A stretch of 64,000 nt of DNA from Helicobacter suis HS1 (GCF_026000295.1 NZ_AP026769.1:1054001-1118000); one strand, 5' to 3'; shown: positions 9,880 through 20,045, numbered from the stretch's first letter. Translations and numbers: made by a program. The notes: generated by a model from the sequence alone, not told the origin.

Positions 9880-10440
9880 GTGTATGTAAAAAATCCTATA
9901 GCTTATTTGCGCGTTATTTTATTAGGGGTGTTACTTATCTTAGGGGGGTGCTCAGATCATAAAAAGAAAAAGCAAGCACCAGCAGAGAGAGTAGAAAAAC
10001 AAACCCCGCCGATTTTCCACTTTTTAGATCAACAACACCAAGAAATCCATTTTAAAACCGTTAAACAAACTCTAAAAATTGAACCCTCTAAAGCCATGCC
10101 AACTTTGATCATGGTTTTAGATTTAAGTCCGCAAATGTCCCCCTACACCCTTTTATTAGAGCATTTACAAAACCATTTTAAACAGGTGCGTTTTTTTGCT
10201 ATCCTTAATAAGGCCTATCCTCAAGATCAATTAGATAGCTATGTCAAAGATCACGCCTTACACATTTCTTTACTTAATCCTATGGAATCACCTTCTTTTA
10301 GCGCGCGTTTTTCTTGGCCGCTGCCTTACTTTTTACTCTATGACGCTAAAGGAGAGCTTTTACAAAACTACCACGGGGCTATTGTGGAGGAAATGTTATC
10401 TAAAGACCTCCAAGATTTATTAGATAATGAGGGAAAATAA
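9880..10440 (+). CDS. Lipoprotein with thioredoxin-like fold
   Basis: The GTG start at 9880 has AAGG six bases upstream and lies just after the chemoreceptor stop. The product (186 residues) has a signal peptide ending in the lipobox LGGC, a Lys-rich linker, and a domain reading IFHFLDQQ...[10 protein letters not shown]...[21 protein letters not shown]. That is the pattern of thioredoxin/TlpA proteins, but the redox CXXC is replaced by SPQM, so no disulfide chemistry is expected. It sits directly before ftsY and shares one base with its start codon. The specific role is unknown. Confidence 0.65.
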   Translation: MYVKNPIAYLRVILLGVLLILGGCSDHKKKKQAPAERVEKQTPPIFHFLDQQHQEIHFKTVKQTLKIEPSKAMPTLIMVLDLSPQMSPYTLLLEHLQNHFKQVRFFAILNKAYPQDQLDSYVKDHALHISLLNPMESPSFSARFSWPLPYFLLYDAKGELLQNYHGAIVEEMLSKDLQDLLDNEGK

Positions 10441-11318
10441 TGTTTAACTTTTTTAAAAAGACAATCCAAAATGTCGCCTCTTTGCTTAAAAATAAAGATG
10501 CCACTTTTAGCAAAGAAAGTATAGAGGAAATTTTAATTGGTTTTGATGTGCAATATGATTTGGTTGAAAAATTATTAGAACACCTACCTGAGCAAATCAA
10601 ACGCAACCATTTAGAAGTAGCTTTAATGCGTTTTTTGCGCAAAGAAAGTTATTACGATAAGGTTAGTTTAAAACCCATTGAGAGCAAACCCTTAGTGTCT
10701 TTAATTTTAGGGGTCAATGGAGCGGGCAAGACCACTACCATTGCTAAGCTAGCTAAAAAATATCTTTTAAACGGGCAAAAGGTGATCTTAGGAGCGGGGG
10801 ATACTTTTAGGGCGGCTGCGGTTAAACAACTCCAACTTTGGGGGGAAAAGTTACAGCTAGAAGTTATTAGTGCGGGGCAAAATAGCGATCCTAGTGCACT
10901 GGCTTATAACACCATAGAAGCCGGCACAGCAAGAGGCATGGATCAAATCATTATTGATACTGCCGGGAGATTACATAACCAAACCAATCTTAAAAACGAG
11001 TTATTAAAAATCTCTAAAGTTTGTTCTAAGGCTTTAAAAGGCGCGCCTTATTATAAAATCTTGATTTTAGATGGCACGCAAGGCAGTTCAGCTTTAGAGC
11101 AGGCTAAAATTTTCCATGAGAGTTTAGAATTAGACGGGGTGATTGTAACTAAGCTTGATGGCACAAGTAAAGGGGGGTGTATTTTAAGTATTCTTTATGA
11201 ATTACAATTACCCATTTTGTATTTAGGTGTGGGGGAGAAAGAAGATGATTTAATTGTTTTTGAGGAAAGAGAATATATTAAAAGCCTCTTAGATGCGATC
11301 TTTAAAACCGATGGCTAA
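10440..11318 (+). CDS. ftsY: Signal recognition particle receptor FtsY
   Basis: A 292-residue SRP GTPase of the short FtsY type, without the long acidic A domain. The N domain precedes the G domain with P-loop [27 protein letters not shown] and [11 protein letters not shown]. With SRP (Ffh plus 4.5S RNA) it delivers ribosomes making membrane proteins to SecYEG. The start overlaps the previous stop by one base and radA begins within its last codons, so this is a tight operon. Confidence 0.97.
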   Translation: MFNFFKKTIQNVASLLKNKDATFSKESIEEILIGFDVQYDLVEKLLEHLPEQIKRNHLEVALMRFLRKESYYDKVSLKPIESKPLVSLILGVNGAGKTTTIAKLAKKYLLNGQKVILGAGDTFRAAAVKQLQLWGEKLQLEVISAGQNSDPSALAYNTIEAGTARGMDQIIIDTAGRLHNQTNLKNELLKISKVCSKALKGAPYYKILILDGTQGSSALEQAKIFHESLELDGVIVTKLDGTSKGGCILSILYELQLPILYLGVGEKEDDLIVFEEREYIKSLLDAIFKTDG

Positions 11319-12642
11319 AAAATCCCGTGTTTTTGAGTGCCAACATTGCGGGTTTATTAGCCCTAAATGGCTGGGTAAATGCAATAATTGTAACCAATGG
11401 GAAAGTTTTGTAGAACACAGCACAGAGAAAATTAAAAGCTCTTCTTCTAAAGATGTATCTATGCCTGTTTCTATTGCTAGTATAGAACATGAAAGAATTA
11501 GCGCCTTTAGCTCTACCCAACTAGAATTAGACATTGTTTTAGGTGGGGGAATTGTACCCGGTGGGTTATATTTAATTGGAGGTAGTCCGGGGGTGGGTAA
11601 ATCTACCTTATTATTAAAAGTAGCTGGCGGGTTAGCTAAAGAGGGTTATTCAGTCTTATATGTGAGTGGGGAGGAGAGTGCAGGACAGATTCGTTTAAGA
11701 GCGGAGCGCTTACAATGCGTGCAAGAAAAGCTATATTTACTCAATGAAATTAATTTAGATGTGATCAAAACTAGTTTATGCGCTAAGAATTATGCTATCT
11801 GTGTGATTGATTCGATTCAAACCCTCTATTCAAATGCCATTAGCGCAGCCCCGGGCTCTATTTCTCAGGTACGCGAAATCACCTTTGAACTCATGCGTTT
11901 AGCCAAACAAGAACAAATCGCGATTTTTATTATCGGACATATCACCAAAGAGGGCTCTATTGCCGGACCTAGAGTGCTTGAACACATGGTAGATAGTGTG
12001 CTTTACTTTGAGGGCGATCCAAGTAGAGAATTACGCATTTTACGCAGTTTTAAAAACCGCTTTGGCGCGACTAGTGAGGTGGGTATTTTTCAGATGCATC
12101 AAGAGGGTTTAATCAGCGCTAAAGAGGCTTCTAGACTTTTTTTTTCACAAAAAGAGAGTTTGGCGGGTAGTGCGCTAAGTGTTGTTTTAGAGGGTTCACG
12201 CGCGCTTATCTTAGAAATACAAGCCCTTGTATGCGAAAGCTCTTTGAATAATCCTAAACGCCTAGCCACTAGCTTTGATACTAACCGTTTGCACATGCTC
12301 TTAGCTTTATTAGAGAAAAAATTAGAAATCCCACTTAATCGTTACGATGTTTTTATTAATGTCTCTGGAGGGATTAAAATTAGCGAAACAAGCGCGGATT
12401 TAGCCGTGATTGCAAGTATTCTTTCTAGTTTTAGAAACCGCCCCATTAGCAATAAAACAGCCTTTATTGGAGAAGTAGGTTTAACTGGATCTTTACAAGA
12501 AGTGCCTAATTTGAATGTGCGTTTAAAAGAGATGGAAAACTATGGTTTTTTAAAAGCCATTGTGCCTAAAAGGCCTAATATCACAACCTCCATTGCTTGC
12601 TATGAAGCTAAAGATGTTTCTAAAATCATTGAGTGGATGTAA
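11311..12642 (+). CDS. radA: DNA repair protein RadA/Sms
   Basis: The start chosen is ATG 11311 ([14 protein letters not shown]), since family members begin this way; an ATG 18 bases earlier would add only residues read from ftsY. The 443-residue protein has a four-cysteine zinc finger (CQHCG...CNNC), Walker [11 protein letters not shown], the RadA-specific KNRFG motif, and a Lon-protease-like C-terminal domain. RadA is a DnaB-type helicase that extends recombination branches. It overlaps ftsY by 8 bp. Confidence 0.96.
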   Translation: MAKKSRVFECQHCGFISPKWLGKCNNCNQWESFVEHSTEKIKSSSSKDVSMPVSIASIEHERISAFSSTQLELDIVLGGGIVPGGLYLIGGSPGVGKSTLLLKVAGGLAKEGYSVLYVSGEESAGQIRLRAERLQCVQEKLYLLNEINLDVIKTSLCAKNYAICVIDSIQTLYSNAISAAPGSISQVREITFELMRLAKQEQIAIFIIGHITKEGSIAGPRVLEHMVDSVLYFEGDPSRELRILRSFKNRFGATSEVGIFQMHQEGLISAKEASRLFFSQKESLAGSALSVVLEGSRALILEIQALVCESSLNNPKRLATSFDTNRLHMLLALLEKKLEIPLNRYDVFINVSGGIKISETSADLAVIASILSSFRNRPISNKTAFIGEVGLTGSLQEVPNLNVRLKEMENYGFLKAIVPKRPNITTSIACYEAKDVSKIIEWM

Positions 12643-12753
12643 AACCACCCTTTTAAATTCTAAACAAAACGCGCTTGTTTTTTGGTTGGCTATAGCTATG
12701 AAGCGCCTATTTGTAGACAAACTGCATTAATGCTAAAGCTAACCACTTTTACC

Positions 12754-12814
12754 GTTGTGGGGGTGATTGGGGCTTACATAGACCCTGAACAGCGCATTGG
12801 GGCTTATGCGACTT
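12754..12814. repeat. 61-bp exact copy of permease gene segment 14993-15053
   Basis: Identical to 14993-15053 (offset +2239, direct). The source encodes the last periplasmic loop of the amino-acid permease. The flanks on both sides differ completely. Confidence 0.95.
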
Positions 12815-13085
12815 AGGCATTTGACATACTCCCACGCTCAAAGCTAGGAAATTGATAGAATTCAAAGCCAACTAAAGCTGTGGCTCTTCTCTTTAGAATG
12901 TAGCCCTTACTCTGGTGATTTATAGTAAAAAACTTCTAGCAGGCTCTTTAATCTGCCTAGTTAAAACTTGTAGGCTTTTAGCGCTGGTGGTAGCATATGA
13001 TTAGGGTGTTTGTTTAAAATTTATGCCTAGCATTTGCTAATTTGACAAAAGCCTTTGTTCCTCTGTAAAAATCTCCATTCTTGGG

Positions 13086-13122
13086 GATTCTGTAAAAGAG
13101 GCAACTAAGGCTGTTGTAAATA
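13086..13122. repeat. 37-bp exact copy of htrA segment 15327-15363
   Basis: Identical to 15327-15363 (offset +2241, direct). The source codes for DSVKEATKAVVN near the start of mature HtrA. It sits just upstream of the CopD-like membrane protein, where a promoter would be expected. Confidence 0.93.
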
Positions 13123-13149
13123 GATTTGATCTTGTTTTAGGGGTGATTG

Positions 13150-13587
13150 ATGGCTGCTATCTATCCTTATGTCTTGATCGTCCATTTGATTTGTGCCATT
13201 ATTTTTATTGGCTATTTGTTTTTTGATGTGGTGATTTTCCCCAATGTTAAACGGCTTTTTGGCGAGGAGATTGCACAAAAGGCCTCTCAAGGCATTAGTC
13301 AGAGAGCCATTAAAATCATGCCTCTTTGTGTGCTGTTACTCTTAATAACAGGGGGTATGATGGTAAGCCAGTATATGGGCGGGGATAAGGGATTTTTTAG
13401 CACTCCTTTTCAAAAACTTCTGATGCTTAAAATCTTTTTAGCTTGTTTAATTTTTGCAATGGTAGGCACTGCCCTTACTTGTAAATTTCTAGGTAAGCCC
13501 AATCCTTTAGGCTCAGTTATCCATCCGGCGGTTTTAACTCTAGGCGCTTTGATTATCATTTGTGCTAAACTCATGTGGTTTGTTTGA
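13150..13587 (+). CDS. Four-helix membrane protein, CopD/HemJ-like superfamily
   Basis: The ATG at 13150 is preferred over an adjacent TTG. The 145-residue protein has four membrane helices (about residues 5-27, 56-74, 86-106, 122-143) with a conserved-looking histidine in helix 1 (VLIVHLICAIIFIGYLFFDVV) and another before helix 4 (SVIHPAV). This layout is typical of the CopD/YqfA-like small membrane proteins. The substrate or cofactor (copper or haem) cannot be read from sequence. The promoter region upstream carries the htrA copy at 13086-13122. Confidence 0.6.
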   Translation: MAAIYPYVLIVHLICAIIFIGYLFFDVVIFPNVKRLFGEEIAQKASQGISQRAIKIMPLCVLLLLITGGMMVSQYMGGDKGFFSTPFQKLLMLKIFLACLIFAMVGTALTCKFLGKPNPLGSVIHPAVLTLGALIIICAKLMWFV

Positions 13588-13705
13588 TGCGTTTTACTGA
13601 CATAACTTTCCCCTTGTATCTTAAACTTTCCATTCACACATTTTTGAGGCGCTGTATTTAAGTGGTTTTAGTGGCGGTGTGAGAGGAGAGGGTGAAAGGA
13701 AACTT

Positions 13706-15136
13706 GTGGAAAATGAAACATTAAAACGCGATATTAAACTACGGCAATTACTCATGATTGCCTTGGGCGGGACGATTGGAACGGGTTTATTTGTAGGGAC
13801 AGGGGGCAATATTGCTAATGCTGGACCCTTGGGGACTTTGATTGCCTATTTAATAGGGGGTGTGATTGTCTACTCCATTGTTTTATCTTTAGGGGAGTTA
13901 GCCAGTGTCTACCCTTCAACCGGAAGTTTTGGGGATTATGCGAGTCGTTTTATTGGACCCGCAACAGGCTACATGGTGTTTTGGGTGTATTGGGTGGGCT
14001 GGATCATCTCTGTAGCTGTGGAATATATCGCAGTGGGGTTTTTAATGCAAAGATGGTTTCCCCATGTCCCTGTTTATTACTGGGTAAGTGCTTGCTTTGT
14101 ACTCATCTTTGTACTGAATTCTTTATCTGTGCGTATTTTTGCTGAAGGGGAGTTTTTTTTAGCCTCTATTAAAGTTTTAGCTGTCTTTATTTTTATTGTT
14201 TTAGGCGTGATTGGGATTTTATACCAAGTGTATTTGCATGGTTTAGGCAGTGTTTTACATAATTTTTATTTCAGTGCCGATTCCATCCACCACCTCAGCC
14301 CCGGATTTTTCCCTAAGGGGAGTTATGCCATTTTTGGGGTTGTTTTAGCCGTGATCTTTGCTTATACAGGCACAGAAATTATTGGCGTAGCTGTGGGCGA
14401 AACCAAAGATCCAAGTTCTGTGATGCCAAAGGCAATTAAAGCCACATTATGGCGCATTGTCTTTTTCTTTCTAGGCTCTGTTTTTATCATTTCTGTTTTT
14501 TTACCCATGACTAATTCAAGTATTTCACAAAGCCCCTTTGTTAGCACACTAGAGCGTATCCCTTTGCCATTTTTAGGTACGGGTATTCCCTATGCAGCAG
14601 ATATTATGAATTTTGTCATCATTACTGCTATTCTCTCTACGGCTAACTCCGGTGTTTATGCCTCTAGCCGCATGATTTATGGTTTAGCCCAAAAAAAGAT
14701 GTTTTTCCCTCTTTTTGCTAAACTCAATAACAAAGGGACGCCTGTTTATGCGGTTTATCTTTCTATGGCATTTACTTGTCTGGGCATGCTCACTAAAATT
14801 TATGCACCCGAGAAAATCATTGAAGCCCTTATTAATCTTATTAGTTTTACCGTTATTATCGTCTGGATTAGTGTGAGTATAGCGCAGTATAATTTCCGCA
14901 AACAATTCATCGCCTCAGGCAAATCTTTAAACGATTTACCCTACCGCGCTCCATTTTTACCTTTGATTCAATTTGTAGGGATTAGCGGGTGTGTTGTGGG
15001 GGTGATTGGGGCTTACATAGACCCTGAACAGCGCATTGGGGCTTATGCGACTTTAATCTATGTGTTTTTCTGCTATATTGCCTATTATGCAACCAAGAAT
15101 AGATGGGGGTATTGCCCTCAAATGGGGCTAGATTAA
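13706..15136 (+). CDS. Amino-acid permease (APC family, LysP/RocE type)
   Basis: The GTG start at 13706 has AAGGA five bases upstream; an in-frame GTG at 13679 is possible but lacks such a site. The 476-residue protein has twelve hydrophobic helices and the APC signature GGTIGTGLFVGTG in helix 1, plus GYMVFWVYWVGWI and YTGTEIIGVAVGETKDP. It resembles the H. pylori HP1017 permease, which also lies before htrA. A basic amino acid such as lysine is the likely substrate (family inference). Its codons 14993-15053 are the source of the copied block at 12754. Confidence 0.88.
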   Translation: MENETLKRDIKLRQLLMIALGGTIGTGLFVGTGGNIANAGPLGTLIAYLIGGVIVYSIVLSLGELASVYPSTGSFGDYASRFIGPATGYMVFWVYWVGWIISVAVEYIAVGFLMQRWFPHVPVYYWVSACFVLIFVLNSLSVRIFAEGEFFLASIKVLAVFIFIVLGVIGILYQVYLHGLGSVLHNFYFSADSIHHLSPGFFPKGSYAIFGVVLAVIFAYTGTEIIGVAVGETKDPSSVMPKAIKATLWRIVFFFLGSVFIISVFLPMTNSSISQSPFVSTLERIPLPFLGTGIPYAADIMNFVIITAILSTANSGVYASSRMIYGLAQKKMFFPLFAKLNNKGTPVYAVYLSMAFTCLGMLTKIYAPEKIIEALINLISFTVIIVWISVSIAQYNFRKQFIASGKSLNDLPYRAPFLPLIQFVGISGCVVGVIGAYIDPEQRIGAYATLIYVFFCYIAYYATKNRWGYCPQMGLD

Positions 15137-15148
15137 ACAAAGTTTAGC

Positions 15149-15154
15149 TATACT
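15149..15154 (+). promoter_or_regulatory. Candidate -10 element of htrA
   Basis: TATACT, preceded by AGC, lies 40 bp before the htrA start in the gap after the permease gene. The ribosome site AAAGGA at 15182-15187 follows. This suggests htrA has its own promoter. Confidence 0.4.
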
Positions 15155-15193
15155 GGGGCGGTTTGTGTGTAAAAACAATTTAAAGGATGTTTG

Positions 15194-16619
15194 ATGAGGT
15201 TTATGGCGTTAAGTACAGCACTAGCCGTAGCACTAGGGGCTGCTACGATTAATATCCAAAACATGCCACCGGGTACAAAAGCGCGTAGGTGCAGATAGTG
15301 GGAATAGTACTATCTATTCTTACCACGATTCTGTAAAAGAGGCAACTAAGGCTGTTGTAAATATTTCTACCCAAAAGAAAATCAAGAGCAATTTCATGGG
15401 TGGGGGAATGTTTAACGATCCTTTCTTCCAGCAATTCTTTGGGGATTTATACAACGCTATCCCTAAAGATCGCATAGAAAGGGCTTTAGGAAGTGGGGTG
15501 GTCATTTCTAAAAATGGCTACATTGTTACTAATAACCATGTCATTGATGGGGCTGATAAAATCTCTGTAACTATCCCGGGGAGCAATAAAGAATATTCCG
15601 CTACTTTAGTGGGTACAGATGCAGATAGCGATTTGGCCGTCATTAAAATCAATAAAGAAAACCTACCTGTGATCCAGTTTTCAGATAGCAGTACAACTTT
15701 AGTAGGGGATTTAGTTTTTGCTATTGGTAATCCTTTTGGGGTGGGTGAAACCGTAACTCAAGGCATTGTCTCAGCTTTAAACAAAACCGGAATTGGGATT
15801 AATAATTATGAAAACTTTATCCAAACCGATGCGGCGATTAATCCGGGTAATTCCGGCGGAGCTTTGATTGATAGTCGCGGGGGATTGGTGGGCATTAATA
15901 CCGCTATTTTATCTCGCACAGGGGGTAATCACGGCGTAGGTTTTGCTATTCCTTCTAACACGGTTAAACACATTGCAACCCAGCTTATTAGAACCGGTAC
16001 GATTCATAGAGGTTATTTGGGTGTAGGGATTCAAGATGTGAGTAGCGAATTACAAGATAGCTATAACGGTAAAGAGGGGGCTGTTGTGATTAGCATTGAA
16101 AAAGACTCACCGGCTAAAAAAGCGGGCTTGATGATCTGGGATTTGATCATTGAGGTAAATGGCAAAAGGGTTAAAAATGCGGCTGAATTGCGCAATCTCA
16201 TTGGCTCTCTTGCACCTAACCAACACATCACCATTAAATACATACGCAACAAAAGAGAGTACACGACAAGCCTTGTATTAGCTGAACGCAAAAATCCCAA
16301 TAGAAGAGAAACCAGTACAACCCATGAGGGCGTAAATGGCCAATTAAGCGGCATTAAAGTTGAAACCCTCACACCTAGATTACGCAAAGAAGCGCACATT
16401 CCTGAAAATATCCATGGCGTGTTTATCCAAGATGTCAAGGATAATTCTAAAGCCCAAGAATTAGGCTTTAGACAAGGAGATGTGATCATGCAAATTGAAA
16501 ATGTCAGCATTAGAAATATTGAGGACTTCAACCGTGCGCTCACACGCTATAGAAATATAACCAAACGCTTCTTAGTCTTTGATCCAAATAGAGGCTATAA
16601 ACAAATTGTGGCTAAGTGA
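15194..16619 (+). pseudogene. htrA: Periplasmic serine protease HtrA, with a single-base frameshift near 15280
   Basis: The ATG at 15194, with AAAGGA upstream, opens a signal peptide (MRFMALSTALAVALGAA) that runs into a stop at 15297. The mature protein continues in another frame from about 15285 (VGADSGNSTIYSYHDSV) to 16619. The shift lies in ACAAAAGCGCG, next to an A4 run. The body is complete: catalytic His in NNHVIDGAD, Asp in DSDLAVI, Ser in NPGNSGGAL, then two PDZ domains. HtrA degrades misfolded periplasmic proteins and is secreted in H. pylori to cleave E-cadherin. Because the rest is perfectly conserved, a sequencing error is more likely than real loss. The published H. pylori 26695 gene was also split in this way (HP1018/HP1019). 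Confidence 0.85.
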
Positions 16620-18514
16620 GTGTTTTAACTCAGGAGGGGATTTCTGAAGAAAAAATAGGGGCGTGTTTTAGAGATAATTTAACCTTCTTTAAAGCGCATT
16701 TGCCCGAGCTTTACGCCAAACTTTTACCCCCACCCACTCTTTATAATCTCCTCTATGATGCGGGTGGGGTTAATATTCTTAATCTCACAAGTGGTACTTT
16801 ACTCTTCCCTTGTTTAGGGGGCGAGCACCAGATGTTAGCCATCTCAAAAGACTGGGCACAGCATATTTTAAATAACCCAAAATGGCAACTCCATGATAAT
16901 GGGGTGAGTTTAGGCTCAAGCACGCTTTCTTTAACCACTCAGGCCTGCTACGCCTTAATTGAAACGGTTAGTACCTATCCTTGTAGCCAAGAATACCATT
17001 TAGGAAAAAATTTTTACCCGCCTACGGCCATTTATGGGCTAGCTGGAGGGCTATTTTTGGCTTTATTGTTAGAACAGGGGGCTTTTTTCCACGCGCTTTA
17101 TCTTTTTGAAGAGCATATAGATTTACTGCGTATTAGCTGTTACTTTATCAATTATAGGCATTTATTTAACACAACCCCCCCAAATAGCTGTGTGATTAGC
17201 CTTGAAAAGCTCAATGTTAATCTGTTCCAGCATATTTTTACCCATAAAAAAATCACGCATAGTTTTTTACATTTGGAATTTGACCCCTACAAAGATGAGA
17301 TAAGCCAAGAAATAGCCCACCGCTTTAACATGGCTAAAAAAAGCGCCTTAAGGGGTTGGGGTAGCTTTGAAGACGAGATGTTAGGTTTAAACAACACTTT
17401 AGAAAATTTCAAGTTCAACCCTTCTTTACTCCATCCCAAAAAAATTAAACGCATAGAAATGCCTATTTGTGTTGTGGGTAATGGGCCTAGTTTAAATAAT
17501 CTACTCCCCTTTTTAAAAGAGCATGCTAAAGAAATGGTGATCTTTAGTTGCGGTACAGCGCTTAAGGTACTTAAATCGCATGGGATTTTGGTAGATTTTC
17601 AAGTTGAAATTGAACGCATCGGTTACTTAAAAGAAGTGTTATTAAACGCTCCCTTAGGCAATACCCCTTTGATGTGTGCTAATATGATCAATCCAGAAGC
17701 GTTCAAATTAGCCAAAGAATCTTATATGTTCATGCGTGGAGGGAGCGCTAGCGGGTATATTTGGCCTCATTTAAGCGTAGAATATAGCGCGCCCTTTGTA
17801 GGCAATGCTGGGGTAGCGCTAGCTAGCCTATTTAGTTCTACTTTAATTTTATGCGGGTTAGATTGTGGTTATATAGAAGGACAGAGTAAACACGCCAAAG
17901 GCTCTTATTATGGGGTTGAAAAACCTTCTATCCCCCCTGATACCCTAGAAGTGCCTTCTAACTTTAAAGACACAAGGGTATTTAGCGATGGGTTATTTTT
18001 ACTCTCTCAAATGCAAATGTCTGCGCTATTTGCCAAACAAAAAACACGAGTCTATAATCTTTCTAGCGGGGCTTTTATCAAACACACAATCCCCACCCGC
18101 CCACAAGATTTACATTTTAAGCCTTATCAAAAATCCAAAGCTATCCGGCACATCAAACAAGCCTTTAAAAAGAGTCAATCCCCCACTCTTTGCATAACTC
18201 CCCTAGAAACTTTTCAAGCAAAACTAAAGGCTCTCTTACAAACCTCTATTACAAGTAAAAAAGACTTGTATCACTTAATAGATTGTATCAGTACTCTGAG
18301 TGTAAAAAGTATCCAAGAAGAACCTTTAGCCGGTATTCTGTTAGAGGGCTCTTTGTCGCACATATGTTTACACATGCTTGTCTCTTCTTTACACCTCAAA
18401 CAAAGCGACATCCCTAGTTTTTATGCACAGGCTAAAGAAATTCTATTATCCACTTTAGAGAAAATGATAGGGCGCTACCGCTGGCAAGTTTTGCAACACA
18501 AAAGCAAAATCTAG
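16616..18514 (+). CDS. Maf-type DUF115 protein (flagellin glycosylation accessory factor family)
   Basis: The GTG start overlaps the htrA stop by four bases (GTGA). The 632-residue protein has the DUF115 core near residue 284: VVGNGPSLNNLLPFL, IFSCGTALKVL, FQVEIER, and later GNAGVALASLF...LCGLDCGY. These are the motifs of Campylobacter/Helicobacter motility-associated factors, thought to transfer nonulosonic acids such as pseudaminic acid to flagellin. H. pylori carries a similar protein (HP0114). The acceptor is inferred from the family only. Confidence 0.82.
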   Translation: MSVLTQEGISEEKIGACFRDNLTFFKAHLPELYAKLLPPPTLYNLLYDAGGVNILNLTSGTLLFPCLGGEHQMLAISKDWAQHILNNPKWQLHDNGVSLGSSTLSLTTQACYALIETVSTYPCSQEYHLGKNFYPPTAIYGLAGGLFLALLLEQGAFFHALYLFEEHIDLLRISCYFINYRHLFNTTPPNSCVISLEKLNVNLFQHIFTHKKITHSFLHLEFDPYKDEISQEIAHRFNMAKKSALRGWGSFEDEMLGLNNTLENFKFNPSLLHPKKIKRIEMPICVVGNGPSLNNLLPFLKEHAKEMVIFSCGTALKVLKSHGILVDFQVEIERIGYLKEVLLNAPLGNTPLMCANMINPEAFKLAKESYMFMRGGSASGYIWPHLSVEYSAPFVGNAGVALASLFSSTLILCGLDCGYIEGQSKHAKGSYYGVEKPSIPPDTLEVPSNFKDTRVFSDGLFLLSQMQMSALFAKQKTRVYNLSSGAFIKHTIPTRPQDLHFKPYQKSKAIRHIKQAFKKSQSPTLCITPLETFQAKLKALLQTSITSKKDLYHLIDCISTLSVKSIQEEPLAGILLEGSLSHICLHMLVSSLHLKQSDIPSFYAQAKEILLSTLEKMIGRYRWQVLQHKSKI

Positions 18515-18813
18515 GGCATGTTTTCAATATTGTATTTGTAGCGCTGTTTTTCTAACTCAAGCTCAAGGCGGTGTTTTTCCTCTTGAAGTAATTCTTTTTG
18601 GCTAGATAACTTTTGAATCACGCGACTAGTGTAATAAATGTTATTGGTTAAATAAATTTTAGGGGTAAAAAGAATCAAAGCAATAAATAACATGCCCAAA
18701 ACTACCGCTAAAGAGGCAGGGGAGAGTCCTTGTTGCTCCTTTTCCTGTGCAATCAAAGCCTCCCGCTCTTTATTACTAGTTCTAAGACGCCTCTCCTCTG
18801 TCTCTTCAATCAC
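18511..18813 (-). CDS. FtsL-like small divisome membrane protein
   Basis: A 100-residue bitopic protein: a charged cytoplasmic N-terminus, one membrane helix (LAVVLGMLFIALILFTPKIYL, about residues 35-55), then a leucine-rich coiled coil (SSQKELLQEEKHRLELELEK). It lies 2 bp after rsmH, exactly where ftsL sits in most bacteria. FtsL is too short and variable to be recognised by sequence alone, so the call rests on architecture and position. Confidence 0.6.
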   Translation of the reverse strand: MIEETEERRLRTSNKEREALIAQEKEQQGLSPASLAVVLGMLFIALILFTPKIYLTNNIYYTSRVIQKLSSQKELLQEEKHRLELELEKQRYKYNIENMP

Positions 18814-18815
18814 CC

Positions 18816-19700
18816 TTAAGCCCCTTTGAAATAAAACGCGCGCATTTTAGCACTACGGGCACGCCTATTCTCTTGTATCGCCTTTTTGCTAGGAATGATG
18901 GGCTTTTTAAAGAGCAATACCCCCCTGTTTTGCGCCCACTCTTTAAAGGCGTGCTTGACTTTTCTATCCTCTAAAGAGTGGAAAGAGATAATGCATACAA
19001 TCGCCTCCTTTAAACTTTGCACACACTCTAAAAGCTGATCTAAATTGTGCATTTCTGAGTTCACTTCCATTCTAATAGCCTGAAAGATCAAGGTAGCAGG
19101 GTGGTGCTTGCTATGGCGGCTATGCTGGCTTATAAAATCTGCAAAGTCTTTGGCGCTATAAAAGGGTCTATTTTGTACAATCAAGTTAGCCATTTTCTTA
19201 GGCGCATATACCTCTCCTGCTTGTAAAATCTTTTCTAGGGCATAGGCGCTATAGGTATTAATCACTTTAGAGGCATCTAAACTCTGATCTATATCCATGC
19301 GCATATCTAAAGTGGGGGCGTTAAAACTAAAGCCACGATCTAAATGATCTAATTGTAAAGAACTCACCCCCAAATCTGCTAAAACCCCACAAATACGATT
19401 TTCCTTTAAAAGAGAGGGTAGAATAGTTGCAAAATTCCCGCTTTTAAAAGAAAAACGATGTGCAAAGGGTGTAAGCTTTTCTAAGGCTTGCTCACTAGCC
19501 TCTTTATCTCTTTCTATGCCAACAACGCGCAGATTTGGATAAGTTTGAAGTAAGGCTAGGGTATGCCCGCCTAAACCTAAGGTGCAATCTATCAAAACAG
19601 GCTCTGAATGGGATTGAATCACTTCTTGGAAAATAGCAACAACTTCTTCTAATAAAACACTTTGGTGCAGAAACTTTCCTTTTATGGGTTGCATGGGCAT
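18816..19700 (-). CDS. rsmH: 16S rRNA (cytosine-1402 N4) methyltransferase RsmH
   Basis: A 294-residue SAM methyltransferase. LHQSVLLEEV opens the family; motif I is DCTLGLGGHT; then LADLGVSSLQLD, RGFSFNAPTLDMRMD, and the C-terminal FHSLEDRKVKHAF and RRARSAKMRAF. It methylates C1402 in the ribosomal P site. Both usable ATG codons (19700 and 19694) lie inside the 3' end of the RNase P RNA gene on the same strand, so the two genes overlap by 8-14 bases. No Shine-Dalgarno is visible before either ATG. The ftsL-like gene follows. Confidence 0.93.
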   Translation of the reverse strand: MPMQPIKGKFLHQSVLLEEVVAIFQEVIQSHSEPVLIDCTLGLGGHTLALLQTYPNLRVVGIERDKEASEQALEKLTPFAHRFSFKSGNFATILPSLLKENRICGVLADLGVSSLQLDHLDRGFSFNAPTLDMRMDIDQSLDASKVINTYSAYALEKILQAGEVYAPKKMANLIVQNRPFYSAKDFADFISQHSRHSKHHPATLIFQAIRMEVNSEMHNLDQLLECVQSLKEAIVCIISFHSLEDRKVKHAFKEWAQNRGVLLFKKPIIPSKKAIQENRRARSAKMRAFYFKGA

Positions 19701-20009
19701 AAGCCGAGTTCTGTCGTGGGTGGTTATTTATCTGTGGATGGGTTTTACAACCCACCTCTTGCGAAGTGCCGCATTTAAGACTCTACCATGCACTTCTTGC
19801 TACGGATTGGGTTTACCTAAGCCAGCCCCAATTACTTGGAGTGCGGTGGGCTCTTACCCCACCTTTTCACCCTTACTCTAAAAAGAGCGGTTCTTTTCTG
19901 TGGCACTTTCCCTTAGCTTACGCTAGCCATCCGTTAAATGGAATCCTGTCTTGAGTAGCTCGGACTTTCCTCTTTGGTTTGACCCAAAGCAACCACCGCC
20001 CATGCAAGG
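19687..20009 (-). ncRNA. rnpB: RNase P RNA (M1 RNA)
   Basis: On the minus strand the RNA reads TTGCATGGGC at its 5' end and GCCCATGCAA at its 3' end, a perfect 10-bp P1 helix. Between them are the universally conserved GAGGAAAGUCCGAGCU (CR-I), the AGGGUGAAA region and ACAGAACUCGGCUUAU before the 3' end. The length of about 323 nt is normal for class A RNase P RNA. The molecule cleaves 5' leaders from tRNA precursors together with RnpA. The extreme 3' end overlaps the rsmH start codons. Confidence 0.95.
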
Positions 20010-20013
20010 GCGC

Positions 20014-20019
20014 ATTATA
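20014..20019 (-). promoter_or_regulatory. -10 element of rnpB
   Basis: A perfect TATAAT on the minus strand, 5-7 bases before the predicted 5' end of RNase P RNA, as expected for a strong stable-RNA promoter. Confidence 0.65.
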
Positions 20020-20045
20020 AAGTAAAATTTCTTAGAAAACAAGCA

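Larger units (their letters stand above)
12643..13149. other. 507-bp non-coding stretch with IS200/IS605-like debris
   Basis: No intact gene is visible. TTGACATACTCCCACGC at about 12822-12838 resembles the end hairpin of IS200/IS605-type transposons (GTGGGAGTATGTCAA on the minus strand), so the DNA to its right up to about 13000 may be the eroded tail of such an element. Two copied blocks lie here: 12754-12814 (from the permease gene) and 13086-13122 (from htrA). The rest shows nothing recognisable. The IS assignment rests on one motif. Confidence 0.4.

Noticed and set aside
13587-13661. 24-residue open frame (MRFTDITFPLYLK...) coupled to the CopD-like gene
   Set aside because: Short, no known family, and a second frame runs across it into the permease start; not enough support to call a gene.
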